Made by a program: the position numbers and the translations under genes | Shown: positions 12,360 to 23,900 of the stretch, piece after piece | How the letters are laid out: each line of letters opens with the position of its first letter | How positions within the stretch are numbered: the first letter of the stretch is position 1 | Notes under the pieces: generated by a model | The model's database searches: none | Seen by the model: only the letters and a program-made list of their open reading frames with translations | Told to the model about the DNA's origin: nothing | NCBI RefSeq assembly: GCF_041381155.1 | Contig: NC_091136.1 | Location: 51,884,284 to 51,948,283 of the forward strand | Length of the DNA stretch: 64,000 bases | Direction: 5' to 3' | From: Argopecten irradians | Lineage: Eukaryota; Mollusca; Bivalvia; Pectinida; Pectinidae

Positions 12360-12548
12360 AAAAATCAGCAAATAGGTAAAGAATGGAGTTCTTAATGTGG
12401 AAAGCCTGACAGGTTGTTTAGAAGTTGATTCGCTTAATCACATGATTAGTGAAATTTTCACTTCTTATTTGCTGCAAAATATCCTACTTTATTCATTAAA
12501 AATCAGCAAATAGGTAAAGAATGGAGTTCTTAATGTGGAAAGTCAGAC

Positions 12549-13861
12549 AAAAAAAAGCCAGTCTAAATACATGCCTTCATTAGCCTTCCAAACGTCCTTA
12601 CATATCAAAAAGACGGTCAAGTTCTGTTTACATTAACCAGTTTTGAACATTGCAATTATGGGAAAGGCCCCTGTAAATTTACCACAGTTCTATAATAACT
12701 CTTTGAAAGCGTGGCTGCATGGGAATGTCAATACCGACATAGCCAGGCTGGAGGACATTTTTGGATTTCTAGAATGTAATTGATTTCTTTGCATGCAGAG
12801 CGATTTTGGCAGGAAATTTTATTTTTCTATTTCATAATGTATACTGGATATATTAACACAACTTTTACTTCGACTTTAGCCTTCCTTTGCCTGACTAGTC
12901 ACTTTAAGTGCCTCAAAAACTGTACAGTTAGTACAGTACGTATTAAGAGAAAGTAAACTTGATTTGAAAACCATTTACTGATTAGCATAATAACCTTTAG
13001 AACAACTGGATCCAGGATGTTAGTGAACTGGTGTTCTTGACCTACATGTATGATAATTTTACTCCTCATTTAATTCAAAAGTTGAAATTTTCACTCTAAG
13101 AATATTGTCCTAACTCTTACAAACAGCCACCCCAATGTGGCCCATGTTTGCAAATTTCCTTGTGTGAAATATTAAAATGAAGCCCAAAGAAAAAATACAT
13201 TTAAATAGCAGTCCGTATCTGGCAACTGCCCCGAATGGGATTCAAACTCACGACCCAGAGGTGAAAGTCTGCAACCCCAAAAGGATCAGGAGACCTTGTA
13301 AATAATTAACAAGGCCATCGTAGAAATGCTGTGAATGCTAGGCATATACAGTGACTTAAAACCATCATGAAAATGGTAGCTACACAAGGATAGAACCGTC
13401 ACATATCAATCTAACAATTTTAGCTCATAAAACCAGAAATCCATGCATTGAGGTAGATTCTTTCTGTGACTGGATAAAGATTTGTAAAAACAAAACAAAA
13501 AATCTTTTGGTTTAAGTACATTTTAATAAATAATTCAAAATCTGACAAAATCAAAAACAATTCATAGACATCTTTAACAATTTAACTTAGATTACCCATC
13601 AGTTACGATAACTATAAAAAAAAAACATGGATAATGCAAAAACAATGTCATCAAGAGTTTTGCAATAAGCTTCAACTATCAGTATTTATTCTATGTTCAA
13701 ATGAAAAATATTTCCCTTGAACAATACGTGTACATATGTTACTGAAGTATACCTGCAACATACATTGAAAAACTTAAATGTCCATTACAAATGTATGGAC
13801 ATGCAGTATTTCATGACCCCTGAAACATGTACATGTATATGTAGTTGTACATACATTTATC
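12549..13861. other. Non-coding stretch with one degraded SINE piece
   Basis: Only a diverged tRNA-SINE fragment at about 13205-13330 is recognisable: CTGGCAACTGCCCCGAATGG and GGGATTCAAACTCACGACCC, related to the SINE at 37955. The rest is AT-rich and shows no gene-like frame. Confidence 0.45.
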
Positions 13862-14178
13862 CATCCTCGATAATCCAGGGGTTCCGATCACTTACGATCT
13901 CTACACCCCTGGACTATCTCATAGTAAAACTGGAGGCAACAGAATAGAACAGGTAATTTAGTCATTTGATGTACATCAAAAGAGCCGTATAACGGTACAC
14001 CGTGGTTGACTGTGTGACTTTGATGTTAGACGTCGCTCTCTCTGTAGTCTTCAAAGGAAATCTTTGCTAGCCTGTGATTGGTCAAATGTTTTCCGCTGAG
14101 CTGCCTTCAATTTCACTATGAGATAGTCCAGGGGTGTAGAGATCGTAAGTGATCGGAAGCCCTGGAGTATCGAGGATG
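13862..14178. mobile_element. Mutator-type MITE copy 2 (317 bp, 9-bp target duplication)
   Basis: Same family as 7753-8073, in the same internal orientation. Starts CATCCTCGATAATCCAGGGG and ends CCCTGGAGTATCGAGGATG, with ~64-bp inverted ends. The flanking direct repeat is ACATTTATC (13853-13861 and 14179-14187). The inverted ends are nearly perfect, suggesting a younger copy than copy 1. Confidence 0.88.
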
Positions 14179-14833
14179 ACATTTATCCTGTAGCTAGGCT
14201 ACAATGGAATCACATTTTTTTCATATTTTAAACTTCTATTGAAGTTATTGTTAAAACTAACTCTGAGTTTAAGTTCTGTAAGTGTATTAATTTTACAGTA
14301 TAACATATTTCATTGCTTTAATAAATTGACTTTATGCCTCCACAATAAATTCTATTTCAGTCTAAAATTTGTCCTGCAAAAACCATAATGAAGATTACTG
14401 CTTAATATAACAGTACAGGTGATCATAAAATAATTGACAGACAAGTATAAAAAGTAATAGAATCTGAGAGATGTTGTTTAGATGTTGGAGTTGTACAACT
14501 CAGCCAGGAGATGTCTTCACTTAAAATATGCTATTTGTCACCTGAAATAGGGAAAAAAATCAGTAAACACACGATGTTAGCGATACATACATTCTGTATA
14601 ACTCTTGTAAAAACATTTTACTATATTTTAGACGTAAAAATGGCATTGTACTGAATAAGCTAATAAAAGCTCACCATAGTATTTTTTAAATAGAGCAGAA
14701 AATTAACAGGATGTTTCACGTGAAACCATTCAGGAACTAGAAATATGTCTGTTAGATATTAAGTGCTCACTAACTACTTTTCTAAAACCTTAATTTCAGT
14801 ACAATATGCATCTACAAGGCCTCACACATACAA
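14179..14833. other. AT-rich stretch, nothing recognised
   Basis: No coding frame, repeat or structured RNA was identified between the MITE and the second pearl-like element. Confidence 0.4.
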
Positions 14834-16039
14834 CAAGAGGCCCAGAGGGCCTGTATCGCTCATCTAGTTTGTAATGCCAAGTAATGTTCTAAATACAGGT
14901 TCATTGTTTCTTTTCTGAAGGAATTTGAATATTTACCTCTAATTTCCCTTTTGGGCAACACCCTTCCTGCCCCCAGGGCGTCAGAGCCAAACTTTATACA
15001 AGTTCTGTTCCCCTTCCTCCATGGATATTTTGGGTCATTTGGTCACAATTCATGCAGAACTCTAGGACAAGTAGCAATTTATAGGATTTACCTCTATTTC
15101 CTCTATTAGGCCCGCCCCTCCTGTCCCCGGGGGGTCAGAGCCAAAATATACACAAGTTCTGTTCCCCTTTCCCAAAGGATGTTTGTGGCCAAATTTTGTT
15201 ACAATCCATGCAGAACTCTAGGACAAGTAGCAATTTATAGGGTTACCTCAAATTCCCCTGTTGGGCCCCGCCCCTCCTGCCCCCGGGGGGTCAGAGCCAA
15301 ATTTATACAAGTTCTGTTCCCCTCCCCCCAAGGATGTTTGTGGCCAAATTTGGTTACAATCCATACAGAATTCTAGGACAAGTAGCGATTCTTAGGATTT
15401 ACCTCTATTTCCCCTATTGGGCCCAGCCCCTCCTGGCCCCAGTGGGTCAGAGCCAAAATTTATACAAGTTCTGTTCCCCTTTCCCCCAAGGATGTTGTGG
15501 CCAAATTTGGTCACAATCCATGCAGAACTCTAGGACAAGTAGCAATTTATAGGGTTACCTCAAATTCCCGTGTTGGGCCCCGCCCCGCCCCTCCTGCCCC
15601 GGGGGGGTCAGAGCCAAATTTATACAAGTTCTGTTCCCCTTCCCCCAAGGATGTTTGTGGCCAAATTTGGTCACAATCCATACAGAATTTTAGGACAAGT
15701 AGCGATTCTTAGGATTTACCTCTATTTCCCCTATTGGGTCCCGCTCCTGCTGCCCCCGGGGGTCAGAACCAAAATCTATACAAGTTCTGTTCCCCCTTCC
15801 CCCAAGGATGTTTGTGGCCAAATTTGGTTAGAGTTCTGCATGGATTGCGACCAAATTTTGGCTGGGCCCAATAGGGGAAATAGGGGTAAATCCTATAAAT
15901 CGGCAGGAGGGGCGGGGCCCAATAGGGAAATAAGAGGTAAATATTCAAATTTCTTCAGAAAAGAAACAATGAACCTGTATTCAGAACATGACTTGACATT
16001 ACAAACCAGGTGAGCGATACAGGCCCTCTGGGCCTCTTG
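14834..16039 (+). mobile_element. Second pearl-like element, closed by an inverted copy of its own left end
   Basis: Left end CAAGAGGCCCAGAGGGCCTG. Five ~157-bp cores follow (marker TAGGACAAGTAGC at about 15064, 15221, 15378, 15535 and 15692). From about 15830 the sequence turns round: inverted core pieces, then an inverted left end finishing CAGGCCCTCTGGGCCTCTTG at 16039. Both outer ends are therefore the same terminus in opposite orientation, unlike the element at 11148, whose right end is different. Open frames here are by-products of the GC-rich core. Confidence 0.75.
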
Positions 16040-16451
16040 TTACATATACATGATCATATGAAGGTCTTTCAAAACAGAATTAATACAGCAAGTCTACAAA
16101 TTGTGATTTTCACGTCTTGTCAGCGGGAGGGTAGGTATTAAGAATGGTGGTTATGTTATAAAAATTATATAAATGCATGTATACGAATAAAAATCTACAA
16201 AAAGTATCGAAAATTGTGACCGATTGATTTTCTGAGGCAGTGCTCCACTAGGACCCATAGGCATCATTTCGTACCTGGCCGAACGGTATAGTAGGCCAGG
16301 TACGTATATTCGTTCTAGAAGTTTACACAAAACAAATGTGATTTTCACTGTCTAATGTCACTGTTGTTAATTTATAGTAGAACATCGCTGACAGGTATCT
16401 CTTAGTATATGTTTTTAAAAGGTTGGTGTCACTAAATCACAGCGAAATCTA

Positions 16452-19400
16452 TTAAACCAGAAACATAGACAGTATAAGACAGTGACTTCCGGTATCACAT
16501 GCACAGTTGGAATCTGCACATAGCGGATGTACAGATTTCACATGTACAGACTTCACACCTGACAAGGAAAACAATAATGCAAGAGTACGCTTGACTAATA
16601 ATAATTATATATTGATGAGCTACAATATTTAAAGCGGGGTTTAATCAAAGACCATCAACTTTTACAACATGTACCATTCAGTTCTGAAACCAGTGCCGGT
16701 AAATAAATAAGATATTTCTTAAAATTTACCTGAATCCTTCAAATTTGCTAGAAATTCTCTTTCTTTTCTGCGCTGTGATATTTCTTTTTGTCTCTTTAAT
16801 CTGTGAAAAAATACATGATGACTTAATTTTACACGTGTGGTTACTGTATGAACCTGTAATCATCATGGAATGTAAGTCTGTTCTAAATTACACCATATTC
16901 AATACATTGTATATAAGAGAGTTTAACTTAAAGTCAAATCATTCTATTTACACAAAACACCTGTGACTACAACACCTAAAACTCCACCTGTGTTACCCAC
17001 CTTTTTGAAGCTCTCATTGATTCTACAAGAAATTGCATAGTTATGATTATGCCTACAAACAAGGCAACACTACGCCACAATCGTTTTTCTCTTTTTGCAG
17101 CCTCTCTTGGATCTACACTCTTCTTCTTGCGTATATCCTCATCCTTTTTCCAATACTGACTTCGATAATAACGTCCTTTCCTTATGTATATGTCATTCTC
17201 TAACACATCATAGGGATTCCATGTGTAACTGAAATTCAAATGAGAAAATTGGCTATCACACATTTTGATATACATACAAGTATGAAGAAGGATGGAGAAT
17301 CAACATCAAAAGCTAATTAATACCCACAGATTCACGGAATCATTGGTTTTGATGCTCCATCCTTCTTCATACTTGTATTTCCACATCGTCTATGGAGCGC
17401 TGTTAGAATACTCCTTTGATCCCTCTGTTGATACATCTTACCATTAGGAAACACCTACAGCATGTTGGAAACCTCTGCCTTTTAATTTTACTTTGATACA
17501 CATAAATAAACAGATGAAATAACTTCTTCTCATTAAACAATTTGGCAGTGGAAGTATTGACATTTTAGTACTTTAATCGATATCATAAATTCCTAGGTTA
17601 GTGAAATTTGAATTTGTGCAAAATATTGTTTAAGAGTTATTCCCCTTACCATACAAATATAACCAATATCAAACCTTTTTCATTATAACATAACAGTTTA
17701 CAACAACAACAAAATATGCTTCCTAATTAACGACTTCATATGTGATTAAAGTTCCTTACTCATCATATCGAGTTCTATTTGAGTATGAGCCTGTTGGACG
17801 GCCTCTTCGTCTAGGATTGAAGCCTGCTGTTGACTGGAATGGATCTGGAGCCCCTGATGTATATTGATTGTATGTGGTAGATGATTCCCTCAACTTAGCA
17901 TCATACTCTGACCTTGATTTTTCCTTCCCCAACACTTCATAGGCTTCAGCACACTTAGCAAACATTTTCTTGGCATTAGGTTGGGAGTTCTTGTCGGGAT
18001 GATACTGCTCAGAAAAGAGTGAGATCCAGATGAATGTTTAGGGGAGAAAAACAACATCATCATAAAGTACACATTTCATCAATACTGTAAATCACGTTTT
18101 TTCCTTGAGATAAAAATTCTGCATAACTTTGTAAGAAAATTTGCAATTTCAAATGTTTTGCGAATAATCATATTAACATAAAATGAATACATGGTTGTCA
18201 GTAAGAGCCTTTGATCACAAGTTTATGTATTTGCAAATACAATGAACCATCAATAATTTGGACATCTTCATTCACAGCCTAAACTGTCTGGATTGCCAAA
18301 TTCTTTGTTCTTCGAAATTTTGTACTATTACCATAATCTACTCCCTGACATTTCCATTCCTAATGCAAGTTTTTCAGACTATGTGTGGTTCCATTGTATA
18401 TCGAAAATAATATTGACGCAAAAACCAAATGGTTATAGTTACAGTATTCAATTATTGTAAATTAACTGAAGTTGTTTTGTGACATTTCCATTCCTAATGC
18501 AAGTTTTTCAGACTATGTGTGGTTCCATTGTATATCGAAAATAATATTGACGCAAAAACCAAATGGTTATAGTTACAGTATTCAATTATTGTAAATTAAC
18601 TGAAGTTGTTTTGTTTCCACTGATGGGTTATACATGTATATTGTTTCAAAGTGATACAAGAACATAATAGTACAGTCCTTTGAATATCAAATCAAACTTA
18701 ATTAATAAGAAATTGTTTCTTATGAGGTTACTGTAAAAAAAAAAAACATTTTTCAAAGGATGGAATTTTTCACAATTTGAAATATACATGTATTGCTTTC
18801 TTTAAATTTCTCCAATTTCATCCACAAGCAAACATATTAAGTGCAAATTTTATATGTGAACAATTTGATTCTGTGGTGCTAAAAAGAATACATCATGAAA
18901 AGCTGAACGCTGAGAAGCAAAGGAATTCTCAGAACTTTTTACCTGCTTTGATTTATCAATGAAGGCAGCTTTTATATCTTTCTGTGTGGCATTGGAAGAT
19001 ACACCAAGTACATCATAGTGGGATGACCTATAATATAATATAGAAACACATAGTACATCATAGTGGGAACACCTGTAACAAAATAGTATAATACAGTAAA
19101 ATCTAACACAAGTAACACCAAGGACATACTGGGAACACTTGTAACATTATGGTACTGTATATACACAGTAAAATCTTACACAAGTAACACCAAAGACATA
19201 CTGGGAACACCTGTAATATTATAGTACTGTATAATTATAACACCACGGACATAATGGAAACACCTGTAACAAAGAAGTATATACACAGTAAAATCTTACA
19301 CAAGTAACACCAAGGACATTGTGAGAACACCTGTATTATTTGAATAACATTTTACCTGATGATCAGCACTGCAGGCCAACTATATATCTTAGGGTGATGC

Positions 19401-19467
19401 CATCTCCCTGCCCTTGTCACACATCCACACACAGCTGCAGTTAAACTCATTCTTGTGATCTTTGCTT
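16452..19467 (-). CDS. DNAJC4-like J-domain membrane protein, gene 2 (6 exons, ~276 aa)
   Basis: Proposed exons on the - strand: 19467-19356 (ATG at 19450), 19027-18943, 18004-17760, 17228-17001, 16800-16730 and 16558-16452. All have GT/AG borders and remain in frame, with phases 2,0,2,2,1. The N-terminus (MSLTAAVCGCVTRAGRWHHP) is basic and presequence-like. The J domain has HYDVLGVSSNATQKDIKAAF, the HPD loop in YHPDKNSQPNAKK and CAEAYEVLG. A Ser/Thr/Arg-rich linker leads to WNPYDVLENDIYIRKGRYYR, then a transmembrane helix LWRSVALFVGIIITMQFLVE, then a charged helix (LKRQKEISQRRKEREFLANL). The order of parts matches gene 1 and DNAJC4. It should act as an Hsp70 co-chaperone with a membrane anchor; the compartment is not shown. 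The first four exons are firm, the fifth likely. The sixth rests only on one strong acceptor (TTTTCCTTGTCAG) and phase. An acceptor at 19469-19468 suggests an upstream 5' UTR exon. Confidence 0.78.
17275..17377. repeat. Perfect 23-bp inverted repeat in intron 3 of DNAJC4-like gene 2
   Basis: TACAAGTATGAAGAAGGATG with GAG at 17275-17297 is exactly mirrored by 17355-17377. The arms extend inward through CATCAAAA / TTTTGATG after a small bulge. It begins 47 bp upstream of exon 4 in the direction of transcription and could fold in the pre-mRNA. Confidence 0.7.
18347..18614. repeat. Identical 134-bp tandem duplication in intron 2 of DNAJC4-like gene 2
   Basis: Copies 18347-18480 and 18481-18614 both start GACATTTCCATTCCTAATGC and end GAAGTTGTTTTGT. 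I see no difference between them by eye. This is either a recent duplication or an assembly join artefact. Confidence 0.85.
18995..19345. repeat. Diverged ~70-75 bp tandem repeat in intron 1 of DNAJC4-like gene 2
   Basis: At least four units contain ACACAAGTAACACCAAGGAC, AT(A)CTGGGAACACCTGTAA and ACAGTAAAATCTTACA. The first unit overlaps the 5' edge of exon 2 (ACACCAAGTACATCATAGTG in + orientation), and a second near-copy (AGTACATCATAGTGGGAACA) follows at about 19052. The array appears to have grown from the exon-2 splice border. Confidence 0.65.
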
Positions 19468-19551
19468 CTGCAAGAAATAAATATAAATAACTTCAAATCT
19501 ATGTTTACTTCAAGTCATCTACTGTACTGTACAGCGCAGTATATATACAAG

Positions 19552-19554
19552 AAT

Positions 19555-19589
<35 letters not shown>
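19552..19589. repeat. (TA)n microsatellite
   Basis: About 15 TA repeats, slightly interrupted, upstream of DNAJC4-like gene 2. Confidence 0.85.
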
Positions 19590-19590
<1 letters not shown>

Positions 19591-20039
19591 TATTGAACTG
19601 AAGGTTATGAACTTGGAGAACAATAAATGGGTATGGAAAAGAAATACAATATCAAAAACTTGTCTAAGCTTAAACCACAGACGTTTGCTTCTGGTTTTGA
19701 ATCAAAATATAATAGCCTACCCATACTACATGAACGGGGTACAGTAGGCCATTATGTTTTGTCCAAAACCGAACTTGTCAGAAACAGATGCCTGTTCTTA
19801 ACCGCCCTCGTTTATTATATTTGTATGGTAATTCATTTTATAATTAAAACCTGTTTCTACCACAATAGGCGGTGTTGTTCTCTCACGGTATCAAATAAAC
19901 AGTGCAGCTGTTGATTAACAATTTGTTTATACCACACGTGGTATAAACTCTGTACGCATTCTGATTGGCTGACACAGTGATCTTTTACGGAACTTCTTTT
20001 TTTTATGGTGTCATGTCATCATTTGTCAACGTCATCAAT

Positions 20040-20700
20040 CATCGAATGACGTCATACTATGTTGTGCTCGCTCCTTGACGTCCAAACTGGTGATGGAAAG
20101 CGTATGCGTCATGGTCGTTGTGTCAAAATATGTGAGGTTTTCATACATGTTAAATAACCATATGTACTAATAATACACCTTGACAGACAAGAATTTCACT
20201 GATGAGATTCGTAGATTTAACATGTATGAAACAAACTTGATCTTGATGGTAATGGCTTGATGATTCTGGCAGCACATGTATACATGTAGTCCGACATTGA
20301 GTTTTATTTTCTGGAAGGAACTATAAGATTTGAATTCAATAAGACGTTAAATGTGTATTATTTAACCCTAGAGATGATCCCATTGGGACTCATTTATGTA
20401 CCACGTGATACCCGATAACGTTTGTGCAGGACTATTTTTTCTATTGATGATGGAATGACGTCAAATGACGTTATCGTGGGATAACGTCATTTCAGCGGGA
20501 AGATTATAAAGAGATACGATCCATCACCACTGGAGATACTAGTCCTGCACGTTATCAGGTATCATGTAGTATGTGAATACGGGGTTTCAAAGTCTCAAAA
20601 TGACGTGGGTAAAGTACAATTTACCGTCCCAACTTCCGGTGATTATGACGTCAAGAAACTCACGTCAAATGATGACGTCATAATCACCGGATGGTGGGAC
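20040..20700. promoter_or_regulatory. Cluster of CRE-like TGACG sites
   Basis: Full or near-full TGACGTCA sites occur at about 20045, 20456, 20645 and 20672, with half sites at 20072, 20467, 20484, 20612 and 20662. Several sit in the arms of the hairpin at 20595-20755 and so are duplicated by its symmetry. The cluster is 0.6-1.2 kb upstream of DNAJC4-like gene 2. CREB/ATF binding is the family expectation for such sites; whether it acts on that gene is unknown. It may simply be a property of the repeat. Confidence 0.4.
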
Positions 20701-20790
20701 TAATTGATGGTAAATTGTACTTTACCCACATCGTTTTGGGATCTCAAACCGACGTATTAGTCCCATTAGAACAATTTGATATTGATGGAT
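20372..20790. repeat. Nested hairpin MITE-like element
   Basis: Three inverted pairs sit inside or beside one another. GATCCCATTGGGACT (20377) faces AGTCCCATTAGAA (20758). GATACCCGATAACGTTTGTG (20406) faces CACGTTATCAGGTATC (20547). CAAAATGACGTGGGTAAAGT (20606) faces ACTTTACCCACATCGTTTTG (20717), with ~55-bp arms meeting near 20660. No coding frame. It looks like foldback repeats inserted side by side. Confidence 0.6.
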
Positions 20791-20884
20791 TCTTTATCAA
20801 ACAATGACTTTTGAATACTAATTAGTGACTTTTTGTTGATGAAAACATTACTACACCTTATTTGCATATTTCGATAAATACACG

Positions 20885-20959
20885 TTACCGTATCCCCGCA
20901 GTATTTCTATTAGCCAAAAACGAATATGATTGTGGTAGAAATAGGTCACACTACTCGTA
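20885..20959 (+). mobile_element. Left part of a palindromic MITE, split by the Tc1-like element
   Basis: This piece (TATTTCTATTAGCC...GTGGTAGAAATAGGTCACAC) matches 28115-28183 of the intact copy at 28108-28343. It stops at the TA (20958-20959) where the 3.5-kb element begins. The remainder resumes at 24468 with the other TA. Confidence 0.75.
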
Positions 20960-23900
20960 CAGTTGGTAGTAGACTAAAGGTTACACATTGTGCACACGGT
21001 GTGAACTACGAGTGGACACGGAGTGCACGAGGTTTAGACTACAGGCAGACACAGAGTGCACGAGGTTTAGACTACAGGTAGACACGGAGTGCACGAGGTT
21101 TAGACTACAGGTAGACACGGAGTGCACTACGTGTGAACACGGTGTCCACTACAGGTGGACATCGTGTCCAGGTAAAATGTCCACTACATCCAGACCACAG
21201 ACAGACTAGATGATGTGCCACAGAAATATGAGAAAATATGTAAATCTGGAATCTGCAGTCTATATGGACTTTGACAGATAGAAATAGTTAACATAATATT
21301 TATTGCAACATAAAAATTGCCGTTAATTACTGGAAATCATTCGTACTGTAATGTTTATTTGAATAGATACATATAAAGTAAAATGTATCAATATATATTA
21401 TCATACAATTTAATTTATAAATAAGGACGTTAATTATAGAATTTATAAATGCAAATTAACTGCGTTGCAAATTAACTGCGTACGGTAAACCACATACTGG
21501 TTATGTCTCATCAATGGATAGTTCCCAGTAAAAACTATTTTTCTTAGCTAGTGATAAGTAGTTTAAAGATGAAATTCTTTTTCGTACGCATAAAGTGATG
21601 AACCTTGCGTGGAGTAAGATTTTTAGTATAAGCAAATCGTCGCCAAAGAGATATTTTGATCGGCAAATTATTTTGATTAAAAAGAATATATTGATGGGCA
21701 TAATAAAAGCAAGGACATATAAACATAAACAAATTAAATTCTTCATAAAATGTTTAACTATGTATGTATGGAATATAGTTTTCTAAACGGCAAGGTGCGC
21801 GAAATAGTTTGTATAATACGTATACATTTGCTACATGGAACCTGGCGCGTTGCAAAGCATTGGAAAAATGAGAAATCGTCCATAGACGTTAAAAATCGGC
21901 ATTAGAAATGACACTTTATTACACTCAACCCATTGAGGAACCTGTAAGCACTGGCTTAAGAAAGCAAAAATTTATTATCGGGCATGTGGCTGCTCGTGAG
22001 CATCAACATTGTTCAAAGGACCGATCGCTAAAACGTAGGTCACATGTCTGATCGATAACAAATCAAACACTAAGAATCAAAATGAATCCAACTTCTACCC
22101 ATTTAAACTGTAGATTCATAGTTGTTGATTAGATTCTGAATTTGTCATAATTATTTTAATTCTAGAAACCTTGATAATTTGACAATATCCTATTCTGACC
22201 TTCTTTTACAAACCGCGTGAGTTATATGATAACAATATTATATTAATGTATGATCCATACATGTAGTATATTGTTCACTTAAATTTGCCTGCTCGAAAGG
22301 TAGACCCCTAGGCTAGGACTGCAGTTGGCATGGTCACTTGGACTTCATACTGTTCCATCAACCACACGGGTATGATAATCTGAATTACCTAACATTGATC
22401 AGAGTGGGGCCAGGGGCCTGGGGCCCTCTTTGGGCACCCTTCAATATGTTCAGTCAAGTGTATCACATACTAACAACACCTGTATACATGTAGTACCTTA
22501 TCCCAACCCCAGGAGGTCCATTTATAGCATGCTGTGCTTAGGTGGCAGCCTCTCTACATACATACATTGTACTCATCACACAAATACATACAGTTATACA
22601 ACAATGCTAGTCAATAGGGATATGTGTTTTAACTGGTAGCAGAGATATAAATAGTATATATTTAAATCTCTGCTGGTAGTGCATTTTAATTTATTTGTTA
22701 ATGAAGCTTTATACATTAAAATTAAAAATAATCTAAATACCAAGTGTACTAAAACATTTATTTCAAGATTATTGGAATATCATATTTCATCCAATATCTG
22801 GCTTTTTACATATATCAGAAACCTGATTATCATGACTATGTATATAAAATACCATATTACAATGTTGAATAAGTACCTAATCTACATTAATTTTGATTAT
22901 AATATATACATGTATTATTGGTATATTCAAGGTTGTGACAGACATGCATGATTTACGCATTGTACAGCTACCGTCAGCTCCACTTCACGGCTGCCTGTCG
23001 TGACAATAATTGAGGTGTATTCAGCATCACTAACTATATGTTTTGCCAGCTAGTTTTTACCTCATACCTCATCCCAATCTACCACCACCACCCCCCCCCC
23101 CCCACCCCGGGAACCGGTGTACATGTTTACCCAGGCTCTACAACAAGCATGTACATGTATCTAATAAGAATGGTACTTATGTGTTTCAAACTTATGAACC
23201 GGGTATATGATTTTTAAACGGTAAAGTATATTTGTTTGTCTTAACAAACTTCCATAGAAACAATTCTAAAATCACATATTATATAAAGATACTGCCCCAT
23301 TCTCATAAAGCCGTGCAAACACAGAAGGTAACGATTCTGCCCTCTGGCCATCTATCGATGGTCACCTTGAGGCACCTGTATAGCTGGATACTGTGGCTTA
23401 CCTGTATGTTTGACAAGTTATAATTATTGGACCATGACACAATATACTATCAAGATAACTTGCGGGTTTGGGATCATAAACTTATTGTGTGTACGGGTAA
23501 TAAAGAATCAAAACAAGCTGAATTGGGTACTTGTAGGTAGACTAGCCACCAATTAGTGGAGGAAGTCATATAGTTTGAAGTGGATTTAATTCTGCATGAT
23601 CTTTTAAAGACGTTCAGTTTTTAATAAAGAATATGTAATTAAGCTATTTTTACGTACAATACTTTTAGAACTTAAAATAGCAAGAAAATATTATAAAAGT
23701 GTATATATTTTAATGAAAGACGATCTACAAGGGTATCGCTAGACAACTGATTGATAGGCACCAAATCTTTTTGTTTAAAAGCTATGTATTACCCGGTATA
23801 TGATTGTATTACTGATAGCTTATTATAAAAGAAAAAGTGTCTCAAAGGACATTAGGACTGGTTTTTGCTGCAATTCAAAGTTGTTTTTGACTTGTGAAAA

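Larger units (their letters stand above)
10923..12548. repeat. Three-copy 138-bp tandem satellite, middle copy split by an insertion
   Basis: Copies start at 10923, 11061 and 12413 with GTTGTTCAGAAGTTGATTCG or a close variant. Each carries CACATGATTAGTGAAATTTT and ends with GTGGAAAGCCTGACAG. Copy 2 stops at 11147 and resumes at about 12360, interrupted by the pearl-like element. Joining those two points restores the 138-140 bp unit, so the satellite was already tandem when the element landed. Confidence 0.9.

Noticed and set aside
15570-16013. 147-codon open frame rich in PPR, CGQIW and FRTSS
   Set aside because: It runs through the GC-rich pearl-like cores and their inverted end. The same peptide pieces recur in different frames because the 156-157 bp unit is repeated. 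Not a gene.
20988-21209. Frame with repeated TECTRFRLQVD
   Set aside because: The 33-bp minisatellite in the Tc1-like ends has a period divisible by three, so it reads open on both ends (also 24248-24436). It is a repeat artefact.
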